A stretch of DNA of 64,000 nucleotides, taken from positions 2,728,001-2,792,000 of the forward strand of contig NZ_JAGIOK010000001.1 in the NCBI RefSeq assembly GCF_017876655.1. The letters are read 5' to 3'. The notes below the pieces were generated by a model that saw only the letters and a program-made list of their open reading frames with translations, did not search any database and was not told the DNA's origin. The stretch comes from Microbacterium imperiale (lineage in GTDB: Bacteria; Actinomycetota; Actinomycetes; Actinomycetales; Microbacteriaceae). The position numbers were made by a program, and so were the translations under genes. Positions 25,948-33,949 of this stretch are shown piece after piece; within the stretch, counting starts at the first letter, position 1; each line of letters opens with the position of its first letter.

Positions 25948-27647
25948 GCCGCCACCTCCTGCGCCGCGCGGACGGTCACCATCGTGTCGGCGATCACGCG
26001 CGCCGACGCGCGGTGCGAGATGAGCAGCACCGTCGCGCCGTCGTCGGCCAACCGGCGCAGGCTCTGCCAGAGCGCGGCCTCGGTCTCGGCGTCGAGCGCG
26101 GCGCTGGGTTCGTCGAGGGCGATGACGGATGCGGCGCCGGTGAGGTGCCGGTAGAGGGCGCGCGCGACGGCGATGCGCTGAGCCTGCCCGCCCGACAGGC
26201 CGGAGCCCCGGACGCCGAGTTCCCGGCCGGGGTCGATGTCGCCGGCGCCCGCGAGCTCCTGCGCCCGGCGGAGCAGGCGGCGCCCGCGTTCGGACGCGAC
26301 CGCGTCGGCGGGTGAGCCGAGTGCGACGTTCTCGGCGACGGTGCCGGCGATGAGCCCCGGCTCCTGACCGGCCCACGCCAGCCACGTCGCGGCCGGGCGC
26401 GGGGCGGCGCCGTCGACCGAGAGCTCGCCCTCGAAGTCCGCGACGCCGCGCAGGGCGGCGAAGACGCTCGACTTGCCGGCGCCGCTCGGGCCGGCCAGCA
26501 GTGTGACGGTGCCCGGCACCGCGGTGAACGTCACAGGCTCCAGCAGCAGATCGCCGCGCCGCACCCGCAGGTCGGTCGCGCGGACGATGCCACCACCCGC
26601 GCTGCCGGCAGCGGGGGAAGGTCCGGCTGCGGCGGCGCCCGGCGCGTCCGCGGGCAGAGCGCGGGCGGCATCCAGGACGTCGAAGACGTCGTCGGTCGCG
26701 GCGACGCCCTCGGCGGCGGCGTGGAACTGCACGCCGACCTGACGCAGCGGCAGATAGGCCTCGGGTGCGAGGAGCAGGACGAACAGGCCGACGGCCAGGG
26801 CGAGCGAGCCGTCGATGAGGCGGAAGCCGATCGAGACGGCCACGATGGCGACGGAGATCGAGGCGAGGAACTCCAGCGCGAACCCCGACAGGAACGACAC
26901 CCGCAGCACCCGCATCGTCTCGACCCGGTAGGTCTCGGTGACGCGCTCGATCGAGGTCGCGGCGCGGTGCTGCCGGCCGAAGACGGTCAGCGTCGACAGG
27001 CCGCGGACGGTGTCGGCGAAGCGCGCCGCGAGCTGGCGCAGCGTTCGCCACTGCGCGCGCTGGACCGCTCGGGTGGCCAGCCCGATGAGCACCATGAACA
27101 GCGGGATGAGCGGCATCGTCAGCAGCACGGTGAGACCCGAGATCCAGTCGCTCCACCAGATGACGGCGATGAGCACCGGAGTGGCGATCGCGGTAAGGAC
27201 GAGCTGCGGCAGGTACCGGCCGAAGTAGGCGTCGAGCGCGTCGAGGCCGCGCCCGGCGGTCACCGCCAACTGCGCGGAGTTGCGGGACGCGAGCCACCCG
27301 GGACCCAGCCGCCCCACGGCGGCGGTCAGCGCCGCGCGCAGCTCGCTTCGCACCCGCGCGGCCGCCCGCGCCGACAGCGCCTCGCGCAGCCACAGCAGTC
27401 CGGCCCGCGCGGCCACGACCCCGCCGAGGGCGGCGAGCACGCCGGCCAGCTCGGCCGCCGGCATCCCGCCGACGGCGCCCACGATCGCGCGGGTGAGCAG
27501 CCACGCGAACGCGACCACGACGACCGTTTGCCCCAGCCCGATCACGCCGATCACGACGAAGAACGCGCGCGAGGTCCGCGCGTACCGCAGCAGGCGCGGA
27601 TCGACGGGCCGGCCGCTCGCGCGCGCGGGTTCGTCGCGCTGGTCCAT
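25944..27647 (-). CDS. cydD: Cytochrome bd biogenesis ABC exporter, CydD half
   Basis: The 567-residue partner half-transporter shows six helices, Walker A GPSGAGKS, the signature LSGGQAQRIAVARAL and Walker B VIALDEPSAALD. The helix segment AELAGVLAALGGVVAARAGLLWLRE and LDAYFGRYLPQLVLTAIATP are typical of CydD. The ATG at 27647 is preferred; an in-frame GTG two codons upstream (27653) is the alternative and AAGG lies before both. It follows cydB after 55 nt and is coupled to cydC. Confidence 0.93.
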   Translation of the reverse strand: MDQRDEPARASGRPVDPRLLRYARTSRAFFVVIGVIGLGQTVVVVAFAWLLTRAIVGAVGGMPAAELAGVLAALGGVVAARAGLLWLREALSARAAARVRSELRAALTAAVGRLGPGWLASRNSAQLAVTAGRGLDALDAYFGRYLPQLVLTAIATPVLIAVIWWSDWISGLTVLLTMPLIPLFMVLIGLATRAVQRAQWRTLRQLAARFADTVRGLSTLTVFGRQHRAATSIERVTETYRVETMRVLRVSFLSGFALEFLASISVAIVAVSIGFRLIDGSLALAVGLFVLLLAPEAYLPLRQVGVQFHAAAEGVAATDDVFDVLDAARALPADAPGAAAAGPSPAAGSAGGGIVRATDLRVRRGDLLLEPVTFTAVPGTVTLLAGPSGAGKSSVFAALRGVADFEGELSVDGAAPRPAATWLAWAGQEPGLIAGTVAENVALGSPADAVASERGRRLLRRAQELAGAGDIDPGRELGVRGSGLSGGQAQRIAVARALYRHLTGAASVIALDEPSAALDAETEAALWQSLRRLADDGATVLLISHRASARVIADTMVTVRAAQEVAA

Positions 27648-27702
27648 GCTCACCCTTCGATCCTGCCTTACCCCGATGACCGGACGCCCCGGCCCCGCGG
27701 CG

Positions 27703-28734
27703 TCAGTGGGCGACGAGTTCGGCCTCTTCGATGCGCGCCCGCGTGACGCGCTTGCGGAACACCCAGTACGTCCAGCCCTGGTAGAGCAGGACGAGGGGCA
27801 GGAAGATGACCGCCGCCCAGGTCATAATCGTGAGCGTGTAGTCGGTCGACGACGCGTTCTCGATCGTGAGGTTCCAGGCGGGGTCGGTCGAGGACGGCAT
27901 GACGTTGGGGAACAGCGAGAACCACAGGGTGAGCACCGCGAACATCACGGTGCCGGCGCCGGCGGTGAAGGCCCAGCCCTCGCGGCCGCTGACGTTCGCC
28001 GCGATCGCGGCGATGAGCATGAGGGCCGCCACCACGGCGGCGACCACGACCAGGGGAAGCAGGGGAGCCTCGGCGCCCATCGCCGAGACGACCGTCCAGG
28101 CGAGGAAGAACGCGGCGGCGACGAGCGTCATCAGTCCCGACTTCGTGGCCAGTCGGCGGGCCTGCTCGCGCACATCGCCGTCGGTCTTGAGGGCGACGAA
28201 GTACACGCCGTGGGTGAAGAAGAGCAGCAGCGTGACGACGCCGCCGAGTAGGCCATAGGGGTTCAGCAGCGTCAGCAGGGTGCCGGTGAACTCCTTGTCG
28301 GCGTCGATCGGCACGCCCTGCACGATGTTCGCGACCGCGACGCCCCACAGGAACGCCGGCAGCGCCGAGCCCCACACGATCATCAGGTCGAACCGCTTGC
28401 GCCACGTGGGATCGTCGCGCTGGTGGCGGTACTCGAACGACACCCCGCGCAGGATGAGCGCGATCAGGATCAGCAGCAGCGGCAGGTAGAAGCCGCTGAA
28501 GAGCGTGGCGTACCACTCCGGGAAGGCGGCGAAGAGGCACGCGCCGGCGACGATGACCCAGGTCTCGTTGAGGTCCCAGACGGGGCCGATCGTGTTGATG
28601 ATCTGCCGGCGCGAGACGTTGTCCTTGCCGAGGAAGGGCAAGGACATGCCGACGCCGAAGTCGAAGCCGTCGAGGACGAAGTAGCCCACGAAGAGGACGC
28701 CGACGATGAAGAACCAGACGTATGCGAGATCCAT
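27703..28734 (-). CDS. cydB: Cytochrome bd ubiquinol oxidase subunit II
   Basis: The 343-residue membrane subunit has about eight helices and pairs with CydA. Its N-terminus (YVWFFIVGVLFVGYFVLDGFDFGVGM) and GPVWDLNETWVIVAGACLFAAFPEWYATLFSG match the family closely. It starts 10 nt after the cydA stop, forming the classic cydAB unit, with cydDC following in the same operon. Confidence 0.97.
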   Translation of the reverse strand: MDLAYVWFFIVGVLFVGYFVLDGFDFGVGMSLPFLGKDNVSRRQIINTIGPVWDLNETWVIVAGACLFAAFPEWYATLFSGFYLPLLLILIALILRGVSFEYRHQRDDPTWRKRFDLMIVWGSALPAFLWGVAVANIVQGVPIDADKEFTGTLLTLLNPYGLLGGVVTLLLFFTHGVYFVALKTDGDVREQARRLATKSGLMTLVAAAFFLAWTVVSAMGAEAPLLPLVVVAAVVAALMLIAAIAANVSGREGWAFTAGAGTVMFAVLTLWFSLFPNVMPSSTDPAWNLTIENASSTDYTLTIMTWAAVIFLPLVLLYQGWTYWVFRKRVTRARIEEAELVAH

Positions 28735-28744
28735 GGCGTGCTCC

Positions 28745-30172
28745 TCAGTAGACGGTGGTCTGGGTGTGCGAGGTCGAGACCGCCTCGGCCTCGGGGGAGC
28801 CCGGCTCGGGCAGCGGGTCGGGACCCTTCTGCGCGGCCTTGCGGATCAGGCCGAACTCCACCACCGCGAGGGCGGCGTAGATCAGCGTGAACGCGATGAG
28901 CGAGATCAGCACCGTCCACCCGGGGACGTTGGGCGAGACGCCGTCCTCGGTGAGCATGAGGCTGAAGACGATCCAGGGCTGGCGGCCCATCTCGGTGAAG
29001 ACCCAGCCGACGAGGCTGCCCAGCAGGGGCAGGGGAGCCGACCAGATGGCGACCTTCCACATCCACGGCGCGACGGGGCGCGTCGCCTTCTTGCGGGTGA
29101 CCCAGAGACCGGCCACCGAGATGAGCGTCGCGATGCCGCCCAGGCCGATCATCCAGCGGAACGACCAGTAGGTGACCCAGACGATGGGGCGGTAGTCCAC
29201 GCCCGCGCCGAAGGTCTCGGTGTACTGGGCCTGCAGGTCGTTCAGGCCCTCGACGCAGCCGTCGAAGCTGTGGGTCGACAGGAACGACAGCAGATAGGGC
29301 ACGCGCAGTGACCAGATCTCTTCCGTGCCGTCGGGGGTTCCGATGGAGAAGATCGAGAACGACGCGTCGGCGCCGCACGCGGTGTTGAACATCGCCTCGG
29401 CCGCCGCCATCTTCATGGGCTGCGTCGCGACCATGACGAGGCTCAGCTGGTCGCCCGAGATCGCGACGCCGATGAACGAGACGATCATGCCCCACATGCC
29501 GAACCGCAGGGCCGGGCGCATCGTCTCGAGGTGCTGGGCCCGCGAGATGTGCCACGCGGCCACGGCGATCACGACGGCAGCGGCGAACATCCATGCCGCG
29601 AAGATGGTGTGGGGGAAGGCGGCGAGCACGATCGGATTCGTCAGGACCGCACCGAAGTCGATCAGCTCGGCCCGTCCGCCGTCGGCGGCGATCTGGTAGC
29701 CGACGGGATTCTGCATGAAGGCGTTCGCCGCGAGGATGAAGTACGCCGACAGGGTGGACCCGAGCACCACCATCCAGATCGAGAACAGATGCAGCGCCTT
29801 GGGCAGCTTGTCCCAGCCGAAGATCCACAGGCCGATGAAGGTGGCCTCGAAGAAGAAGGCGAGCAGGCCCTCGAAGGCGAGCGGTGCTCCGAAGACGTCA
29901 CCGACGAAGCGCGAGTACGCCGACCAGTTCATCCCGAACTGGAACTCCTGCACGATGCCGGTGACCACGCCCATCGCGAAGTTGATGAGGAAGATCTTGC
30001 CGAACAGGCGGGTCAGGTGCAGCCACTTCACGTTGCCGGTGCGGTGCCACACGGTCTGGAAGATCGCGACGACGAGCGCCATGCCGAGCGTCAGCGGAAC
30101 GAACAGGTAGTGGTACAGCGTCGTGAGTCCGAACTGCCAGCGGGCCAGCAGGAGCGGATCGAGGAAGTCCAT
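28745..30172 (-). CDS. cydA: Cytochrome bd ubiquinol oxidase subunit I
   Basis: The 475-residue catalytic subunit binds hemes b558, b595 and d and oxidises menaquinol while reducing O2. Ligand regions are visible: LYHYLFVPL (His21), the conserved GWDKLPKALHLF, FPHTIFAAWM (His near 187) and GRQPWIV in the quinol-binding Q-loop region. The length indicates the short Q-loop class usual in Gram-positives. It heads cydABDC. Its predicted promoter (30260-30288) contains a 13-bp palindrome that recurs before the four-cysteine regulator at 33162-33788, so oxygen- or NO-responsive repression is inferred. Confidence 0.97.
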   Translation of the reverse strand: MDFLDPLLLARWQFGLTTLYHYLFVPLTLGMALVVAIFQTVWHRTGNVKWLHLTRLFGKIFLINFAMGVVTGIVQEFQFGMNWSAYSRFVGDVFGAPLAFEGLLAFFFEATFIGLWIFGWDKLPKALHLFSIWMVVLGSTLSAYFILAANAFMQNPVGYQIAADGGRAELIDFGAVLTNPIVLAAFPHTIFAAWMFAAAVVIAVAAWHISRAQHLETMRPALRFGMWGMIVSFIGVAISGDQLSLVMVATQPMKMAAAEAMFNTACGADASFSIFSIGTPDGTEEIWSLRVPYLLSFLSTHSFDGCVEGLNDLQAQYTETFGAGVDYRPIVWVTYWSFRWMIGLGGIATLISVAGLWVTRKKATRPVAPWMWKVAIWSAPLPLLGSLVGWVFTEMGRQPWIVFSLMLTEDGVSPNVPGWTVLISLIAFTLIYAALAVVEFGLIRKAAQKGPDPLPEPGSPEAEAVSTSHTQTTVY

Positions 30173-30259
30173 CGGGCGGTGCCTTTCGGGAGGCGAGGGT
30201 TTCGACAGGCTGAAGGTATCGAGCGGGTTTTCTCCCGGTGAAGGGGACCGCCGGGAATA

Positions 30260-30288
30260 ATGCTAAGCGTGGTCAGACCACAATGCAA
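30260..30288 (-). promoter_or_regulatory. Predicted cydA promoter
   Basis: Reading leftward, TTGCAT (complement of 30283-30288) and TAGCAT (complement of 30260-30265) are exactly 17 nt apart. The spacer contains the palindrome GTGGTCAGACCAC. Transcription would start near 30253, leaving a leader of about 80 nt before cydA. Confidence 0.65.
30269..30281. promoter_or_regulatory. Palindromic operator in the cydA promoter spacer
   Basis: GTGGTCAGACCAC is a perfect odd-length palindrome placed between the -35 and -10 of cydA, a position where binding blocks RNA polymerase. The same core with one base changed (GTGGTCATACCAC) lies at 33817-33829 upstream of the four-cysteine regulator. Confidence 0.65.
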
Positions 30289-30291
30289 GAA

Positions 30292-30304
30292 GTTGTCAGA
30301 CCAC
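30292..30304. promoter_or_regulatory. Second, degenerate copy of the cydA operator
   Basis: GTTGTCAGACCAC differs from the neighbouring palindrome at one position and starts 23 nt from it, about two helical turns, so two dimers could bind on the same face of the DNA just upstream of the cydA -35. Confidence 0.55.
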
Positions 30305-30368
30305 GCCCGCGCGGTCGGGTCGCGCCCAAGCGGCCCTCGGGGTGTCGCCCGACGTCTACGCTCGGACC

Positions 30369-31379
30369 ATGCCGGAGCCGCTCGTCGACCGATTCGCCCG
30401 GGTCCATCGCGACCTGCGGGTCTCGCTGACCGATCGCTGCTCGCTGCGCTGCACGTACTGCATGCCCGAGCAGGGGAACGAGTGGCTCGCCCGGCAGAGC
30501 ATCCTCACGGTCGACGAGATCGTCGAGGTGGCGACCGTCGCCGCGGCCGCCGGCGTCACGACCTTCCGTCTCACCGGCGGTGAGCCCCTCCTGCGCACCG
30601 ACATCGTCGACATCGTCCGCCGCCTGTCGGCGCTGCGCGCCCCCTCGGGGCCCGCGCAGATCGCGATGACGACCAACGGCATCCGGCTGCCCGACGTGCT
30701 GCCCGACCTCGTCGCCGCGGGCCTGAAGCGGCTGAACATCTCGCTCGACACGATCGACCGCGACCGCTTCGCCCGCCTCACCCGACGCGACCGGCTGAGC
30801 GATGTGCTCGACGGGGTTCGAGCCGCTCGCGACTCCGGCCTGCGCCCGCTGAAGATCAATGCGGTCGCGATGCGGGGGGTCAACGACGACGAGCTCGCCG
30901 ACCTGGTGGCGTTCGCCGTCGCGAACGACGCCGAGATGCGCTTCATCGAGCAGATGCCGTTGGATGCCGGGCACACGTGGGACCGGTCGACGATGGTCAC
31001 GCGCGAGGAGATCCTCGAGGCGCTGTCGCAGCGGTGGGAGCTCGCGCCGGTGCCGGGTCGCGGCGGCGCGCCCGCCGAGCAGTGGCGACTCGACGGCGGC
31101 CCCCACGTCGTGGGCGTCATCGCGTCGGTGACGGCGCCGTTCTGCGGCGCCTGCGACCGGATGCGGCTGACCGCCGACGGTCAGCTGCGCAACTGCCTCT
31201 TCTCGAACGACGAGTACGACCTGCTGCCGGTGCTGCGCTCGGGCGAGCCGGGGCCGGACCGGAGCGACGAGATCGACCGCGTGCTGCGCAACTGCGTCGC
31301 CGGTAAGCGGGCCGGCCACGCCATCGACGACCCGGGTTTCCTCCAGCCCGCTCGCGGCATGAACGCGATCGGCGGCTGA
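30369..31379 (+). CDS. moaA: GTP 3',8-cyclase (radical SAM)
   Basis: The 336-residue enzyme carries out the first step of molybdenum cofactor synthesis. The radical-SAM cluster motif is C24-x3-C28-x2-C31 (CSLRCTYC), followed by FRLTGGEPLLR. The second cluster motif is near the C-terminus (FCGACDRMRLTADGQLRNCLFS), and the chain ends in the functional Gly-Gly. The start at 30369 is supported by TACGCT (30357-30362) 6 nt upstream, a leaderless arrangement; the longer frame is rejected. It stands apart from the other moa genes and next to the cyd operators, so it might share oxygen-linked regulation, though its own -10 is about 55 nt from those sites. Confidence 0.96.
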   Translation: MPEPLVDRFARVHRDLRVSLTDRCSLRCTYCMPEQGNEWLARQSILTVDEIVEVATVAAAAGVTTFRLTGGEPLLRTDIVDIVRRLSALRAPSGPAQIAMTTNGIRLPDVLPDLVAAGLKRLNISLDTIDRDRFARLTRRDRLSDVLDGVRAARDSGLRPLKINAVAMRGVNDDELADLVAFAVANDAEMRFIEQMPLDAGHTWDRSTMVTREEILEALSQRWELAPVPGRGGAPAEQWRLDGGPHVVGVIASVTAPFCGACDRMRLTADGQLRNCLFSNDEYDLLPVLRSGEPGPDRSDEIDRVLRNCVAGKRAGHAIDDPGFLQPARGMNAIGG

Positions 31380-31380
31380 C

Positions 31381-32541
31381 TCACGGGACGGAGCGGGCTG
31401 GTGCGCGGTGCGCTCGCGGAGCGAGGAGGCCTGCGAGCACGCCGAGCGCTCCGGCGGCGACGAAGGTGGTCAGGGGACCGACGACCGGTAGCGTCGCCCC
31501 GACGGCCGTCGCCCCGACGGCCTGCCCGATCATGAAGACGACGAACAGGGCGGCCGTCCCGGCGGCGGCGCGATCGGCGTCGATTCGGGTCGTCCATCCG
31601 ATGAGCGCTCCGGATGCCGCGATGTAGCCCCAGCCGAACAGTGCGCATGCGGCGGCGGCGGCGACGGGCTCGCCGGGGAAGGCACCCAGCGCGGCCGTTC
31701 CTCCCGCCGCGATCGCGGTCGAGATCAGCCACATCCGGCCCGGCGGGGTTCGTCTCGTGAGCGGGGCAGTCGCGATGACTGCGGCACCGCCGCATCCCAC
31801 CCAGACCCAGGCGAGCACCGAGGCGGAGGGTGAGGCGCCGGCATCCACCATGACCACGCGCCCGTAGTTCCACACCGCCGCCGCGCCGATCCCGAACAGC
31901 GCGGCGGCCGCGACGGGCCGGCGATGCCCTCGCCACCACGGCATCGGCGGCAGCCGGCGGGCGGGGGTGGTCGAGGCGTCGGCAGGGCGGGCGAGGGCGA
32001 GGACCGCGAGCCCGGCACCGAGGGTCGCGACCGCCGCGATCAGCCAAGCCACGCGCCAGTCGGGCGTCAGGGCGAGGGCGATGAGGCCCGCTGCGACGAG
32101 TCCCGGTCCGGTTCCCGCGTTGACTATCGCCTGCGCGGAGTCGGAGTCATGGCCGTTGAAGGCGGCGTGCACGATGCGCACCATCGCCGGCGAGGCCAGG
32201 CCGGCACCGGCCGAGCTCACCGTCGCCGACGCGGCGAGGACGACGACGTCGGGGGCCAGCGCGATGCCGACGGCGCCCCCGCCCGCTGTGAGGAGCGCGA
32301 GGACGACGAGCAGCCGCGGCCGGGTGGCGCCGAGGGCGAAACCCAGCAGAGCCGCGCCGCCGTAGACGAGCGATGCCGCCGCCGAGATCATGCCCGCCGT
32401 CGCGGTGTCGAAATCGACGTCCGCGCTCATGTCGGGCAGGTGCAGCCCGAACGCCAGGCGCACGAGGCCGTACGTCGCGGCGATGAGGGCGGTTCCGGCC
32501 GCCACGAGAGCGAGGCGACGAAACAAAAACGATCGTTTCAC
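31381..32541 (-). CDS. MFS transporter paired with a TetR repressor
   Basis: The 386-residue transporter has about 12 helices with weak family signatures (SLVYGGAALLGFALGATRPR, GIALAPDVVVLAASATVSSAGAGLASPAMVR). It resembles YbfB/CynX-like MFS proteins; the substrate is unknown. I place the start at GTG 32541 because TATGCT (complement of 32549-32554) is exactly 7 nt upstream, the leaderless pattern; an ATG at 32553 would lie inside that -10. Divergent from the TetR gene, with a palindrome AAACGATCGTTT immediately inside. Export of the TetR ligand is the usual logic, inferred here. Confidence 0.8.
   Translation of the reverse strand: MKRSFLFRRLALVAAGTALIAATYGLVRLAFGLHLPDMSADVDFDTATAGMISAAASLVYGGAALLGFALGATRPRLLVVLALLTAGGGAVGIALAPDVVVLAASATVSSAGAGLASPAMVRIVHAAFNGHDSDSAQAIVNAGTGPGLVAAGLIALALTPDWRVAWLIAAVATLGAGLAVLALARPADASTTPARRLPPMPWWRGHRRPVAAAALFGIGAAAVWNYGRVVMVDAGASPSASVLAWVWVGCGGAAVIATAPLTRRTPPGRMWLISTAIAAGGTAALGAFPGEPVAAAAACALFGWGYIAASGALIGWTTRIDADRAAAGTAALFVVFMIGQAVGATAVGATLPVVGPLTTFVAAGALGVLAGLLAPRAHRAPARSVP
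32527..32538. promoter_or_regulatory. Candidate TetR operator AAACGATCGTTT
   Basis: A perfect 12-bp palindrome overlaps the position expected for the tetR -35 (32530-32535) and the first codons of the leaderless MFS transcript. Binding here would block both divergent promoters. Confidence 0.5.
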
Positions 32542-32548
32542 TTTACCG

Positions 32549-32558
32549 AGCATAGAGT
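32549..32558. promoter_or_regulatory. Overlapping divergent -10 elements of the MFS and tetR genes
   Basis: The decamer AGCATAGAGT contains TAGAGT (32553-32558, rightward, 6 nt before the tetR ATG) and, on the other strand, TATGCT (32549-32554, 7 nt before the MFS GTG). The two promoters share two base pairs of their -10 boxes and must compete for polymerase. Confidence 0.55.
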
Positions 32559-32564
32559 GCTGGC

Positions 32565-33155
32565 ATGGGATTGCGGCCGACGACCGAGGTGCGCATCCTC
32601 GACGCGGCCGAAGATCTGTTCTTCACCCGGGGGATCGCGGCCACCCCGATCGACGTCGTCACCGCGCGCGCCGGGGTGTCCGCGGCCACGCTGTATCGCG
32701 GCTATCCGAGCAAAGAGGCGCTGCTGGCCGCCGCGTTGGAGCGTCGGCAACGCTCGTGGCGACGGGCCTGGGATGCCGCCGTCGACCGCCACAGCGACGC
32801 GGAGGGGCGCCTGCTGGCGATCTTCGACGCGCTCGAGGTGTTCCGCGATCAACCACGCGGCTCGCGCTGGTGCGCCTTCCTCGGAGCGGCGGCGGAATAC
32901 CCCGACGCGCCGCCCGAGATCGCGTCGGCCGTGCGCGATGACACCGAGGGGATGCGCGCGCGCCTGACCGAGCTGGCCGTTCCGCTCGTGGGCGATGCCG
33001 CGGCCGAGCTGGCCGAGCGACTGCTCATCGTCGTCAGCGGCGACCTCGCGATGCGCTTGCGCGAGCCGGGCTATGGCTCAGCCCGCGCCCGCGCCACGGC
33101 CGCCGCCCTTGTGAGCGCCATGCGATCCGATCAGGACGCCGGCCGCGACCGGTGA
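32565..33155 (+). CDS. TetR-family transcriptional regulator
   Basis: The 196-residue repressor has the TetR helix-turn-helix (RILDAAEDLFFTRGIAATPIDVVTARAGVSAATLYRGYPSKEALLAAAL, residues 10-57) and an all-helical ligand domain (DALEVFRDQPRGSRWCAFLGAAAEYP). The leaderless ATG at 32565 follows TAGAGT by 6 nt. It most likely represses itself and the divergent MFS gene through the shared 12-bp palindrome. The ligand is unknown. Confidence 0.87.
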   Translation: MGLRPTTEVRILDAAEDLFFTRGIAATPIDVVTARAGVSAATLYRGYPSKEALLAAALERRQRSWRRAWDAAVDRHSDAEGRLLAIFDALEVFRDQPRGSRWCAFLGAAAEYPDAPPEIASAVRDDTEGMRARLTELAVPLVGDAAAELAERLLIVVSGDLAMRLREPGYGSARARATAAALVSAMRSDQDAGRDR

Positions 33156-33161
33156 CGCGGC

Positions 33162-33788
33162 TCAGTCGTGCGTGGTCGCGGCGTGCAGCAGCTGGATGAT
33201 GCACACCGACGGGTCGCACGACGAGCGCATGCCGTCGACGGCGAGCGGGCCACCGGCCTCGGTGAGCACGCCCTGCAGCAGGCTCAAGTGCACGCTGCAC
33301 AGCACTTCGCGGTGCGACGCCTGCGCCTCGGCGTGTGCGCACGGGGTGAGGTCGACGGTGAGGGCGCTCTCGTCGATGATCGGGTCGAACCCCTCGTCCT
33401 CGAGCTCCTCGACGAGGGCGTCGATCTGGTGCAGCGCCTCGGTCTCGAGCGCGTCCGGGACGTCGATGGTGAGCACGCGGCGCATCAGGTCGCCACGCTG
33501 GGCGGCGTCGCGGACCTTGCGCCGCTGGATCGCGCTGCGGGTCGCGTCGCCGTCCGCGGCACTGTAGAGCACCCGCGGACGTCCGCGGGTCGTCCGGTGC
33601 TCCTTCTCGGCGACGATGAAGCCGTCGGAGATGAGCCGGGCGAGGTGCTCGCGGATGGTGTTGGGGTGCAGTCCCGTCGCCTCCTGCAGTTCGAGGATCG
33701 TCCGGCGCGGCTGCTCCTGGATCAGGTGCAGGATCTCCACGCGGGAGTAGCTCGAGATGGCGCTGTATCCGACCGTCGCGGTGCTCAT
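33162..33788 (-). CDS. Winged-helix regulator with four conserved-looking cysteines (SufR-like)
   Basis: The 208-residue protein has an N-terminal winged helix (VEILHLIQEQPRRTILELQEATGLHPNTIREHLARLISDGFIV, then a basic wing RTTRGRPRVLY at 66-75). Its C-terminal domain carries Cys150, Cys164, Cys191 and Cys196 (spacing C-x13-C-x26-C-x4-C) in TPCAHAEAQASHREVLCSVHLSLLQGVL and SSCDPSVC. This resembles SufR-type regulators that bind an Fe-S cluster and sense oxidants, NO or iron status, though the spacing differs. TTTAAT (complement of 33796-33801) is 7 nt before the ATG, a leaderless start; ATG at 33797 is less likely. The palindrome over its -35 matches those at cydA, so autoregulation plus cydABDC control is inferred. 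Confidence 0.75.
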   Translation of the reverse strand: MSTATVGYSAISSYSRVEILHLIQEQPRRTILELQEATGLHPNTIREHLARLISDGFIVAEKEHRTTRGRPRVLYSAADGDATRSAIQRRKVRDAAQRGDLMRRVLTIDVPDALETEALHQIDALVEELEDEGFDPIIDESALTVDLTPCAHAEAQASHREVLCSVHLSLLQGVLTEAGGPLAVDGMRSSCDPSVCIIQLLHAATTHD

Positions 33789-33795
33789 GAGACCC

Positions 33796-33831
33796 ATTAA
33801 ACACGGAAAACCCCCTGTGGTCATACCACAG
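33796..33831 (-). promoter_or_regulatory. Promoter and operator of the four-cysteine regulator
   Basis: Reading leftward, TTTAAT (complement of 33796-33801) is the -10, and the -35 position falls at 33819-33824. That hexamer lies in the middle of the 17-bp palindrome CTGTGGTCATACCACAG (33815-33831). The core GTGGTCATACCAC differs from the cydA operator by one base. Confidence 0.6.
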
Positions 33832-33949
33832 CGGTACTTTTGTGGGATGTTGCCGGTAACGGACGCCGGCAGCGGCACGACGTTCGCAGAAACCGACGAA
33901 CCTCGGACGCCCGCGACAGCAGGCATCCGAGGCGCGCGGGTTCTCGCCG

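Noticed and set aside
24286..27504. A 1072-codon leftward frame suggesting a CydDC fusion protein
   Set aside because: Only its last 553 codons read as CydC. The rest is a shadow of cydD, which is intact in another frame.
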